DNA of 10,952 nt. Source: Clostridia bacterium (GTDB lineage: Bacteria; Bacillota; Clostridia; Oscillospirales; CAG-272). The notes under the pieces were generated by a model, which worked only from the letters and a program-made list of their open reading frames with translations, did not search any database and was not told where the DNA came from. A program made the position numbers and the translations under genes. The stretch is taken from contig JAFVRI010000095.1 of assembly GCA_017504335.1 (NCBI GenBank), positions 1-10,952 on the forward strand, read 5' to 3'. Within the stretch, counting starts at the first letter, position 1. The number at the start of each line of letters is the position of its first letter. Shown here in pieces: positions 4,570 through 10,952 of the stretch.

Positions 4570-5556
4570 GTGCCAAGAAAGAGCGGACAAAAAAGAAAGC
4601 TTTTGTACCTTGCCAAATTCCTTTTGGAGGAGACGGACGAGGAGCACCCCGCCACGATGCAGAGAATGCTGGATTTCCTTGGGGCGCAAGGGATCGAGGC
4701 GGAGCGCAAGAGCATTTACGCGGATCTGGAGGAGCTGCGCACCATCGGGGTGGACGTGATCTGCGCCCGAGGCAGGACGACGGGGTATTTCGTGGGAGAG
4801 CGAAGCTTTCAGCTTCCCGAGGTGCGCCTTTTGGTGGATGCGGTGCAGTCCTCCCGTTTTTTGACCAAAAAAAAGAGTGAGGAGCTCATCGGAAAGCTCC
4901 AGGGCTTGGTGTCGCGGCATCAGGCCAAGAGCATCACCCGTCAGGTTTTGGTGGCGGGACGGATCAAGACCATGAACGAGAGCGTCTACACGGCGGTGGA
5001 TGCCATCGGCAGTGCCATGGAAAAGGACTGCAAGATCCGCTTCCGATATTTTGAGTGGGACGGCGAGGGGAATAAGAAGCTGCGCCGCAACGGGGCGCTT
5101 TACACCGTGTCGCCCTATTTTTTGGTGTGGGACGACGAGAATTACTACTTGGTTGCGCTGGAGGAGAACGGGGAAAAGCGGCATTTCCGTGTGGACAAGA
5201 TGCTCTCCGTGGAGGAGAGCGGGGAGAGGCGGGACAAGAGCGACGCCATCACCCCCGAGGACGGTGCCGATTACGAAAAGAAGACCTTCGGGATGTTCGG
5301 AGGTCGGGAGCTGCGGGTGACCCTTTCCTTTCACGAGAGCTTGGCGGGGGTCTTCTTTGACCGATTCGGGCGGGAGCTGGTGACCCGACGGACGGGGGAT
5401 CGGCTGGAGTGCAGCGTGCCCGTGGCGGTCAGCCCGATGTTTTACGCCTGGCTGATGGGCTTTGGAAATCGGGTGGAGGTGCTTGGGCCCGAGGAGGTAC
5501 GAAGGGAATTTGTGGAAATGGCCGAGGGGATCCTCTCGGTGTATCGGGAGGTGTGA
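4570..5556 (+). CDS. WYL-domain transcriptional regulator
   Basis: This gene encodes 328 residues from a GTG start with AAGGAGGG (4556-4563) at a 6-base spacing. Residues 8-72 form a winged helix-turn-helix of the DeoR/HTH_11 type, with RKSIYADLEELRTIG (46-60) as likely recognition helix and wing RGRTTGYFVG. Residues about 137-212 form the WYL domain, with YFLVWDDENYYLVAL (183-197; Tyr replaces the W of the name motif) and RHFRVDKM (204-211), whose Arg is typical of ligand-sensing WYL folds. Residues 245-325 form the WCX extension (FGNRVEVLGPEEVRREF). WYL regulators bind nucleic acids or nucleotide-like ligands and control diverse genes, including defence and stress. Length is typical. It is the first gene of an operon; its stop is one base before the next start. 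Target genes cannot be told from sequence, but the adjacent gene and itself are likely. Confidence 0.92.
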   Translation: MPRKSGQKRKLLYLAKFLLEETDEEHPATMQRMLDFLGAQGIEAERKSIYADLEELRTIGVDVICARGRTTGYFVGERSFQLPEVRLLVDAVQSSRFLTKKKSEELIGKLQGLVSRHQAKSITRQVLVAGRIKTMNESVYTAVDAIGSAMEKDCKIRFRYFEWDGEGNKKLRRNGALYTVSPYFLVWDDENYYLVALEENGEKRHFRVDKMLSVEESGERRDKSDAITPEDGADYEKKTFGMFGGRELRVTLSFHESLAGVFFDRFGRELVTRRTGDRLECSVPVAVSPMFYAWLMGFGNRVEVLGPEEVRREFVEMAEGILSVYREV

Positions 5557-5557
5557 G

Positions 5558-6718
5558 ATGAGGCGGTTTTGGACTCTTTTTTTGGCTCTTTGCTTTTTGG
5601 TATCGGCGTTTCCCGTCGTCTTTGCCGCGGAGCGGGGCAGGATCTCCCTCAGCGGGGAGACCGAGGGGCTGACCCGCGGGGACGCCTTTACCCTGAATCT
5701 GGAAATGAATCGCAACCCGGGGATCGTGTACTTTCTGTGCACGGTTACCTACGATCCTGCGGTTTTGGAGCTGCGGGGGGTGACGGATCAGGCACTGCTC
5801 CCGGGCTTTTCCGAGACGCGGGAGGAGGGAAAGCTGGTGCTCCGCTGGAGGGCGGAGGTGACGAGCCCCGACCTTGAGGACACGGGGCTTCTGGCAAGGC
5901 TGCTTTTCGCGGTGAAGGAGAATGCCCCCTTGGGGGAGACCTCCCTTACCACGGAGGTCAGCGAGCGCTTCTTCGACGCGGGCAACCGTGCGGGGCGGGC
6001 GGTTCCCTTTGACTGCGAGGGGATCACGGTGCCTCTGGAGTGCCTCCACGTGCGAAGCACCACCGAGGTGCTGGAGGAGGCGAGCTTTGAGAAAAAGGGC
6101 CTCGGAAAAAGGACCTGCCTCGACTGCGGAACCGAGTGGGAGACGGAGCTTTTGCCTACGGTTTCTTCCCCCGACGGGGCCATCGTCGGAGAGGTGCAGC
6201 CCGGGGAATACAGCTCCGAGGACGGCAAGAGCATGACGCTGGACTACCTGTACGGAGGGGAGGAATTCGACGAGCTCAAGGGCTTTTTCGGAGATACGCT
6301 GATCCGCGCCTTTCGGGTACGCTTTTTGAAAAACGGAAATGTCTTTTTCCCCGAGCATCCCTGCCGTCTGCATCTGCAGGCGGAGTTTGAGGTGCCGCCG
6401 GACTTTGCTCTGTACATTTTGGTGGACGGTACCCCGCGGAAGATGGAGGCGGAGGTGCCGGACGGGGTGATCTCCTTTGACTATTCCTCGTATTTGTTCG
6501 CGGTGGTCTCCCGAGAGGCGAGGCTCCCCGAGCCGGAGGAGGGGTCGACGGCGCCGGAGCCGTTGCCGGAGCTTCCCGAGGTGCCCCTGAGCTCGGGCCA
6601 TACCGAGACGGAGGGAAGGGGAGAGCTGCTTTCCGTTTTCCTCGGGGTGCTGATCGCGGCGGCGTGTGCCGCGGGGGCAGTGCTTGCTTTGCGAAAGGGA
6701 AAAAGAAACGCTTTGTAA
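5558..6718 (+). CDS. Secreted, membrane-anchored protein with cohesin-like domain
   Basis: This gene encodes 386 residues from ATG 5558, with GGGAGGTG (5546-5553) upstream inside the end of the WYL gene. Residues 1-23 are a signal peptide (cleavage near VFA-AE). Residues 25-145 resemble a type I cohesin/carbohydrate-binding-like fold: ISLSGETEGLTRGDAFTLNL, then VTYDPAVLELRGV and a third block ending TSLTTEVSERFF. Residues 162-190 hold C162-x-H164 and C187-x2-C190, a zinc-ribbon-like motif often found between such domains (ECLHVRSTTEV to CLDCGTEW). Residues about 200-335 are a further beta-rich region, followed by a Pro/Glu-rich linker (EPEEGSTAPEPLPELPEVP) and a C-terminal membrane helix (about 358-378) with tail RKGKRNAL. 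It should stand on the outer cell face. Cohesin-like domains bind partner proteins or sugars; no dockerin is visible here. Its partner is unknown. Confidence 0.75.
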   Translation: MRRFWTLFLALCFLVSAFPVVFAAERGRISLSGETEGLTRGDAFTLNLEMNRNPGIVYFLCTVTYDPAVLELRGVTDQALLPGFSETREEGKLVLRWRAEVTSPDLEDTGLLARLLFAVKENAPLGETSLTTEVSERFFDAGNRAGRAVPFDCEGITVPLECLHVRSTTEVLEEASFEKKGLGKRTCLDCGTEWETELLPTVSSPDGAIVGEVQPGEYSSEDGKSMTLDYLYGGEEFDELKGFFGDTLIRAFRVRFLKNGNVFFPEHPCRLHLQAEFEVPPDFALYILVDGTPRKMEAEVPDGVISFDYSSYLFAVVSREARLPEPEEGSTAPEPLPELPEVPLSSGHTETEGRGELLSVFLGVLIAAACAAGAVLALRKGKRNAL

Positions 6719-6736
6719 ACTTTTACGGCAAAAGGT

Positions 6737-6754
6737 CAAAAAAAGTTATTTTTG
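6737..6754. promoter_or_regulatory. Short inverted repeat upstream of the hydrogenase promoter
   Basis: CAAAAA (6737-6742) and TTTTTG (6749-6754) form a 6-bp inverted repeat with a six-base spacer. It could be part of the transcript end of the cohesin-like gene or a protein site; the sequence does not decide. Confidence 0.3.
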
Positions 6755-6758
6755 GCAG

Positions 6759-6777
6759 TTGAAAAGCACTTTTTCAA
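6759..6777. promoter_or_regulatory. Inverted repeat just upstream of the hydrogenase -35 box, possible operator
   Basis: TTGAAAA (6759-6765) and TTTTCAA (6771-6777) form a perfect 7-5-7 inverted repeat, ending 11 bases before the -35 box. There is no T-run after it, so a terminator role is less likely. It does not match the Rex site (TTGTTAA type) that often controls hydrogenases. Confidence 0.4.
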
Positions 6778-6788
6778 GAAAATAATCC

Positions 6789-6817
6789 TTGACATTCCAC
6801 CGAAAGATATGTAAAAT
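6789..6817 (+). promoter_or_regulatory. Consensus promoter of the hydrogenase operon
   Basis: TTGACA (6789-6794) and TAAAAT (6812-6817) with 17 bp between them, in an A/T-rich setting, make a strong sigma-A-type promoter. The start would be near 6824, giving a leader of about 79 bases. Confidence 0.85.
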
Positions 6818-6845
6818 TTATAAGGTATGAATATATCATTTCAAA

Positions 6846-6867
6846 GCGTGTTCAAGAGGACAAGCGC
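6846..6867 (+). promoter_or_regulatory. Possible leader hairpin in the hydrogenase mRNA
   Basis: GCGTGTTC (6846-6853) can pair with GGACA plus CGC (6858-6862, 6865-6867) around an AAGA loop, with a two-base bulge. A competing pairing GCG (6864-6866) with CGC (6875-6877) lies just downstream. It is small and may be chance. Confidence 0.25.
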
Positions 6868-6902
6868 CTTTTGACGCGGAAAAAAATAAGGAGGGCTTAA
6901 TT

Positions 6903-7394
6903 ATGGCTCATTTAAGCGAAGCGGCAGCAGCGAAGATCCGTGAGATCTGTGATCGCTATGCCGGGGAAACGACTCCCCTGATGATGATCCTGAGCGACAT
7001 CCAGAAGGAATACGGCTATATTCCGCTGGAGGTTCAGGAGCTGGTTTCCGAGAAGACCGGCGTAAGCGTTGCCGACATCTACGGTGTGGTAACCTTCTAT
7101 TCCTTCTTCTCCCTCAAGCCCAAGGGAAAATACATTGTCGGCGTGTGCCTCGGTACCGCTTGCTACGTCAAGGGTGCTCAGCAGGTCATCGACAAGTTTT
7201 CCGAGATTTTGGGCATTGCTCCCGGTGAGACCACCGCGGACGGTATGTTCACCATCGACGCACTGCGTTGTATTGGTGCTTGCGGTATCGCCCCCGCCGT
7301 TTCCATTAACGGCAAGGTATACCCCAAGGTTGAAGTGAAAGCGATCCCCGGCATTGTCGAGGAGCTGCGCGCAGAGGGAGGTGCTAACGCATGA
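6903..7394 (+). CDS. hydC: NADH-dependent bifurcating hydrogenase, NuoE-like subunit
   Basis: This gene encodes 163 residues. ATG 6903 has AAGGAGGG (6888-6895) at a 7-base spacing. It is the small subunit of the cytoplasmic trimeric [FeFe]-hydrogenase (HydC; HndA in Desulfovibrio naming). The N-terminal helical part (3-60) carries LSDIQKEYGYIP. The thioredoxin-like ferredoxin domain (75-160) holds one [2Fe-2S] cluster on C82, C87, C123 and C127 (VCLGTAC and RCIGACG). This is the full NuoE cysteine pattern and usual length. The subunit sits beside HydB and helps electron transfer between flavin and the iron-sulfur chain. It overlaps hydB by four bases (ATGA), so the two are translationally coupled. 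The high share of C-ending codons fits strong expression. Confidence 0.95.
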   Translation: MAHLSEAAAAKIREICDRYAGETTPLMMILSDIQKEYGYIPLEVQELVSEKTGVSVADIYGVVTFYSFFSLKPKGKYIVGVCLGTACYVKGAQQVIDKFSEILGIAPGETTADGMFTIDALRCIGACGIAPAVSINGKVYPKVEVKAIPGIVEELRAEGGANA

Positions 7395-9262
7395 GCATGA
7401 TCAAGTCTTTTGAAGAATTGGAAGCAAAGCAGGCACAGTGTGCCAAGTGCCTGGAGGGCAAGTTCCAGGGTGAGGCAGGCAAGCGTGCTGTCGTTCTCTG
7501 CGGCGGTACCGGCTGTCTTTCCTCCAACTCTGCCGAGATCCTGGCAAAGTTTGAGAGGATCATTGCAGAAAAGGGCCTTTCCGACCGTGTGACCGTCAAT
7601 CAGGTCGGTTGCTTCGGCTTCTGCTCTCAGGGTCCCTTCGTTAAGATCTACCCCGAGGATACTCTGTATCGCCTCGTTACCCTCGAGGACGTAGAGGAGA
7701 TCGTGGAGAAGGATCTGATCGGCGGCGAGGTCATTGAGAGACTGCTGTACGTGGATCCCGAGACCAAGGAAAAGGTTGCCAAGCAGGAGGACATCACCTT
7801 CTACAAGAAGCAGGTGCGCGTTGCCCTTCACGGCTGTGGCTCCATCAACCCCGAGAACATCGACGAGGCGCTGGGTGCCGAGGCCTTCAAGGGTCTTGCC
7901 AAGGCGCTGAAGATGGACCGTGCCGACGTCATCAAGGAGGTTCTGGACTCCGGACTCCGCGGACGTGGCGGCGGCGGATTCCCCACCGGCAGAAAGTGGC
8001 AGTTTGCTTACGATCAGCCCGACGGAGAGAAGTACGTGGTTTGTAACGGTGACGAGGGTGACCCCGGAGCCTTTATGGACCGTTCCATCCTCGAGGGTAA
8101 CCCCCTTGCCGTCATCGAGGGTATGGCCATTGCAGGCTACGCCATCGGCGCACAGAACGGCTACTTCTACGTTCGTGCCGAGTACCCCATCGCAGTCAAC
8201 CGTCTGAAGATTGCCATCAAGCAGGCTGAGGAGCTCGGTCTTCTGGGCGATAACATTCTGGGTACCGACTTCTCCTTCCGTGCACACGTCCGTCTGGGCG
8301 CAGGTGCCTTCGTTTGCGGTGAGGAGACCGCACTTCTGAACTCCATCGAGGGACAGCGCGGTATGCCTCGTCCCCGTCCTCCCTTCCCCGCTGTCAAGGG
8401 TCTGTGGGGCTGTCCCACCATCGTGAACAACGTTGAGACCCTGGCCTGCGTGCCTTACGTGCTCCGCAACGGCGCTGAGTCCATTACCAAGTACGGTACG
8501 GAAAGAAGCCGCGGAACCAAGGTGTTCGCTCTGGGCGGTAAGATCAACAACGTAGGTCTTGTGGAGATCCCCATGGGTACCACCCTGCGTGAGCTCATTT
8601 ACGACATCGGCGGCGGTATCCCCGGCGGCAAGAAGTTCAAGGCCATTCAGACCGGCGGCCCTTCCGGCGGATGCTTGACCGAGAAGGATCTGGATACTCC
8701 CATCGACTTTGACAACCTGGTTGCCAAGGGATCCATGATGGGCTCCGGCGGTGCCATCGTCATGGACGAGGACAACTGTATGGTCGACGTTGCAAAGTTC
8801 TATATGGAATTCATCTGCGACGAGTCCTGCGGTAAGTGCTCTCCCTGCCGTATCGGTACCAAGAGACTTCTGGAGTATCTGGAGAAGATCACCGACGGTA
8901 AGGCTACCATGAAGGATCTGGAGGAGCTCGAGGAGCTTGCTCAGACCATCAAGATCGGCTCTCTCTGCGCCCTTGGCCAGACCGCAGCCAACCCCGTTCT
9001 GTCCACCCTCGCTTCCTTCCGCGACGAGTACATCGCTCACATCGAGAAGAAGGAATGCCCCGCAAAGGTTTGCAAGAACCTGATGAGATACGAGATCGAG
9101 GCCGACAAGTGTAAGAAGTGCTCTCTCTGCGCTCGTTGCTGTCCCGTAGGCGCCATCACCGGCGAGGTTCGCGTGACGCCCTACTCCATCGATCAGGATA
9201 AGTGTATCAAGTGCGGTATGTGTCTGTCGTCTTGTAAGTTCAAGGCGATCGTGAAAAAATAA
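7391..9262 (+). CDS. hydB: NADH-dependent bifurcating hydrogenase, NuoF-like flavin subunit
   Basis: This gene encodes 623 residues. ATG 7391 overlaps the hydC stop, with GGGAGGTG (7376-7383) upstream. HydB (HndC-like) oxidises or reduces NAD at FMN and is thought to hold the bifurcation site. Domains: an N-terminal thioredoxin-like [2Fe-2S] domain (C37, C42, C74, C78), fused here instead of being a separate HndB; a NuoF core with FMN glycine motif GRGGGGFPTGRKW (191-203), NADH-site GDEGDPGAFMDR (220-231) and GAGAFVCGEETALLNSIEG (303-321); a [4Fe-4S] site C480, C483, C486 and C526; and two C-terminal ferredoxin-type [4Fe-4S] motifs (C574, C577, C580, C584 and C605, C608, C611, C615). C556 and C561 (ECPAKVC) precede these. 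All expected ligands and the family length are present. It is followed by hydA after 15 bases. Confidence 0.96.
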   Translation: MSMIKSFEELEAKQAQCAKCLEGKFQGEAGKRAVVLCGGTGCLSSNSAEILAKFERIIAEKGLSDRVTVNQVGCFGFCSQGPFVKIYPEDTLYRLVTLEDVEEIVEKDLIGGEVIERLLYVDPETKEKVAKQEDITFYKKQVRVALHGCGSINPENIDEALGAEAFKGLAKALKMDRADVIKEVLDSGLRGRGGGGFPTGRKWQFAYDQPDGEKYVVCNGDEGDPGAFMDRSILEGNPLAVIEGMAIAGYAIGAQNGYFYVRAEYPIAVNRLKIAIKQAEELGLLGDNILGTDFSFRAHVRLGAGAFVCGEETALLNSIEGQRGMPRPRPPFPAVKGLWGCPTIVNNVETLACVPYVLRNGAESITKYGTERSRGTKVFALGGKINNVGLVEIPMGTTLRELIYDIGGGIPGGKKFKAIQTGGPSGGCLTEKDLDTPIDFDNLVAKGSMMGSGGAIVMDEDNCMVDVAKFYMEFICDESCGKCSPCRIGTKRLLEYLEKITDGKATMKDLEELEELAQTIKIGSLCALGQTAANPVLSTLASFRDEYIAHIEKKECPAKVCKNLMRYEIEADKCKKCSLCARCCPVGAITGEVRVTPYSIDQDKCIKCGMCLSSCKFKAIVKK

Positions 9263-9277
9263 GGAGGGAATGACGAA

Positions 9278-10828
9278 ATGGCAAAAGTAAATATTAAGAT
9301 CGAAGGCATCCCCTACGAGGTTGAAGCGGGATCCACCGTTCTCGAAGCCGCACGTGCTTGCGGTTATGAAATCCCCTCCCTTTGCGCATACAACCACGGC
9401 GAGTGCAACAGAGGCTCCTGCCGTGTGTGTCTCGTGGAGGTAGTGGGTGCAAGAGGCCTTGTGGCTTCCTGCGTATACCCCGTTAACGAGGGAATGGAGA
9501 TCATCATCTCCTCTCCCAAGGCCGCTGCTGCCAGAAGAGCATCCGTTGAGCTGCTCCTCTCCAACCACTCCATGAAGTGCCAGCAGTGCGATAAGAACGA
9601 GAAATGCGAGCTTCTCCACGTGGCCAGACTGACCGGTGCAAGAGAGGATATGTTCCTCGGCACCCAGACCGAGACCACGCTGGACAACGTGACCCCCGCC
9701 ATCGTCCGCGACACCTCCAAGTGTGTCCTCTGCGGCCGTTGCGTGGCCCGTTGTGCCAACGCTCACGGGGAAGGCATTCTGACCTTCCAGAACCGTGGCT
9801 TTAAGACCATCATCGGACCTGCACAGAACAGAACCTTTGACAAGAGCCCCTGTATTATGTGCGGCCAGTGTATCACCGTATGTCCCACCGGCGCTCTGAT
9901 GGAGAAGAACGACATTGCAAAGGTTGACGCTGCGATGGCTGCCGGCAAGTACGTTGTGGTTCAGACGGCTCCCGCAGTTCGCGCCGCTCTCGGCGAGGAA
10001 TTCGGTATGAAGATCGGTACTCCCGTGACCGGCAAGATGGTTGCCGCTCTGAGAAGACTGGGCTTCAAGAAGGTGTTCGACACCAACTATGCCGCTGACC
10101 TGACCATTATGGAGGAGGCCACCGAGCTGCTCGGCAGAATCAAGAACGGCGGCAAGCTCCCCATGATCACCTCCTGCTCTCCCGGATGGGTCAACTATGC
10201 AGAGCTCCGTTACGGCGGACTTCTGGATCACCTGTCCTCCTGCAAGTCTCCCCACGAGATGATGGGTGCCGTTCTGAAGCACTACTGGGCTGAGAAGGCC
10301 GGCATCGATCCCAAGGATCTGTTCGTTGTTTCCGTGATGCCCTGCTCCTCCAAGAAGTATGAGGCTCAGCGCGACGAGCTCAAGACCCGCGGCCTTGCTG
10401 ACGTAGACGCCGTTCTCACCACCAGAGAGCTGGGCAGACTCATCAAGAGAAGCGGTATCAACTTTGTGAAGCTTCCCGATGAGGAGTTTGATTACGACAT
10501 CGTTGGCGAGTACACCGGCGCAGGCGTAATCTTTGGCGTGACCGGCGGCGTTATGGAGGCTGCTCTCCGTACCGCAGCATACGTTCTCACCGGCAAGGAG
10601 CACGAGGGCGTGAAGTTTGAAGAGGTTCGCGGCTTCGACGGAATCAAGGAAGCAAGCTTTGACCTGGCAGGTATGACCGTGAACGTGGCCGTTGCCCACG
10701 GTATGAAGAACGCAAAGGTTCTTCTGGACGAGATCGCCGCAGGCACCAGCAAGTATCACTTCATCGAGATCATGGGATGTCCCGGCGGTTGTATCAACGG
10801 CGGCGGTCAGCCCTACGTCCGTGAGTGA
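9278..10828 (+). CDS. hydA: [FeFe]-hydrogenase catalytic subunit, C-terminally truncated
   Basis: This gene encodes 516 residues from ATG 9278, with AAGGAGGG (9261-9268) overlapping the hydB stop. It is the H2-forming or H2-oxidising subunit. Domains in order: plant-type [2Fe-2S] (C36, C48, C51, C65); His-Cys3 [4Fe-4S] (H97, C101, C104, C110); two ferredoxin-type [4Fe-4S] clusters (C149, C152, C155, C159 and C192, C195, C198, C202); then the H-cluster domain with L1 TSCSPGW (C300), L2 MPCSSKK (C356) and L3 GCPGGCINGGGQP (C501, C505). L1 has Ser where many enzymes have a second Cys; I recall this in other HndD-type proteins. Family members normally run about 60 residues past GGGQP, with a KSHEN segment and a histidine-rich end. 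Here it stops after PYVRE, where sequence of a GGDEF gene begins. Activity of the truncated form is doubtful. Confidence 0.93.
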   Translation: MAKVNIKIEGIPYEVEAGSTVLEAARACGYEIPSLCAYNHGECNRGSCRVCLVEVVGARGLVASCVYPVNEGMEIIISSPKAAAARRASVELLLSNHSMKCQQCDKNEKCELLHVARLTGAREDMFLGTQTETTLDNVTPAIVRDTSKCVLCGRCVARCANAHGEGILTFQNRGFKTIIGPAQNRTFDKSPCIMCGQCITVCPTGALMEKNDIAKVDAAMAAGKYVVVQTAPAVRAALGEEFGMKIGTPVTGKMVAALRRLGFKKVFDTNYAADLTIMEEATELLGRIKNGGKLPMITSCSPGWVNYAELRYGGLLDHLSSCKSPHEMMGAVLKHYWAEKAGIDPKDLFVVSVMPCSSKKYEAQRDELKTRGLADVDAVLTTRELGRLIKRSGINFVKLPDEEFDYDIVGEYTGAGVIFGVTGGVMEAALRTAAYVLTGKEHEGVKFEEVRGFDGIKEASFDLAGMTVNVAVAHGMKNAKVLLDEIAAGTSKYHFIEIMGCPGGCINGGGQPYVRE

Positions 10829-10952
10829 AACTTTAATCAAAACTGCGGATGAGGCTTTGTATCGAGCCAAACAGACTGGGCGCAATCGGGTTGAGGTTTT
10901 CCGAAGCGAAGATTTGCCCTGTTTAACCAACAACAAAATGCTGAGCGCAAAG
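10827..10952 (+). pseudogene. C-terminal fragment of a GGDEF (diguanylate cyclase) protein
   Basis: In the frame starting at 10827 the sequence reads ETLIKTADEALYRAKQTGRN, then RVEVF, the closing helix and strand of GGDEF domains. About 17 more residues follow to the window edge without a stop. GGDEF proteins make cyclic di-GMP. The catalytic GGDEF loop and everything before it are missing; the upstream bases in this frame are hydA coding sequence. The fragment has no start or ribosome site, so it is either a relic of a deletion joining two genes or a chimeric contig end. The A/T content rises at the join. Confidence 0.8.

Noticed and set aside
4450..6739. Two minus-strand open frames of about 430 codons opposite the WYL and cohesin-like genes
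   Set aside because: Same antisense effect of GC-rich coding; no signal peptide, domain or ribosome site, and the plus-strand products are recognisable.
6759..6777. Rho-independent terminator of the cohesin-like gene
   Set aside because: The TTGAAAA/TTTTCAA stem has almost no G-C pairs and no following run of T, so it would be a poor terminator.
9270..9290. A seven-codon frame from ATG 9270 between hydB and hydA
   Set aside because: It starts only one base after the GGAGGG ribosome site, too close for initiation; the site is properly spaced for hydA at 9278.
7178..10936. A 1252-codon open frame on the minus strand across the whole hydrogenase operon
   Set aside because: It is the antisense shadow of strongly codon-biased genes (few codons whose complement is a stop). 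The plus strand has complete, well-known domains with ribosome sites, and the minus-strand product shows no recognisable motif.

Overview
The window looks like part of a chromosome (or metagenomic contig) from an anaerobic, fermentative Bacillota, most likely class Clostridia of the gut Oscillospiraceae or Christensenellales type. Support comes from the trimeric NAD-linked [FeFe]-hydrogenase operon, strong AAGGAGGG ribosome sites, TTGACA/TAAAAT-type promoters and a WYL regulator. This placement is inferred from gene content only.

Region A (1-4440) is an AT-richer accessory array of eight short, same-strand genes. Each encodes a small lipoprotein, membrane-anchored or multi-spanning membrane protein, and most families are unrelated. 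A 25-bp imperfect palindrome separates the genes; its arms are AAGACA and TGTCTT and its core is GGGGACGGTTC. I count eleven full or near-full copies plus degraded copies and half-sites. They sit at gene 3' ends, often give the TAA stop codon, sometimes are translated in frame as a KTGDGSVS-like tail, and twice seem to have become the next gene's Shine-Dalgarno sequence. One gene (2000-2884) looks like two cassettes fused at a repeat copy. Another (2971-3356) resembles NTF2-fold immunity proteins but carries a one-base frameshift. The layout recalls an integron cassette array, with one small surface protein per cassette and a palindrome at each stop codon. No integrase, attC core or transposase is visible.

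Region B (4455-6718) starts abruptly after a strong terminator (4455-4492). It is GC-richer, free of the repeat, and holds a two-gene operon: a WYL-family transcription regulator and a secreted, membrane-anchored protein with a cohesin-like domain.

Region C (6719-10828) has a consensus promoter, upstream inverted repeats and the operon hydC-hydB-hydA for an electron-bifurcating [FeFe]-hydrogenase. HydC and HydB form the NADH/flavin module and HydA carries the H-cluster. Together they would couple NADH and reduced ferredoxin oxidation to H2 production, or the reverse. hydA ends about 60 residues early, just after the last H-cluster motif. The following 126 bases encode the C-terminal end of a GGDEF diguanylate cyclase in another frame, so the right edge is either a real deletion/rearrangement or an assembly chimera.

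No tRNA, rRNA, CRISPR array or complete mobile element was seen. No stretch longer than 300 bases lacks a gene.
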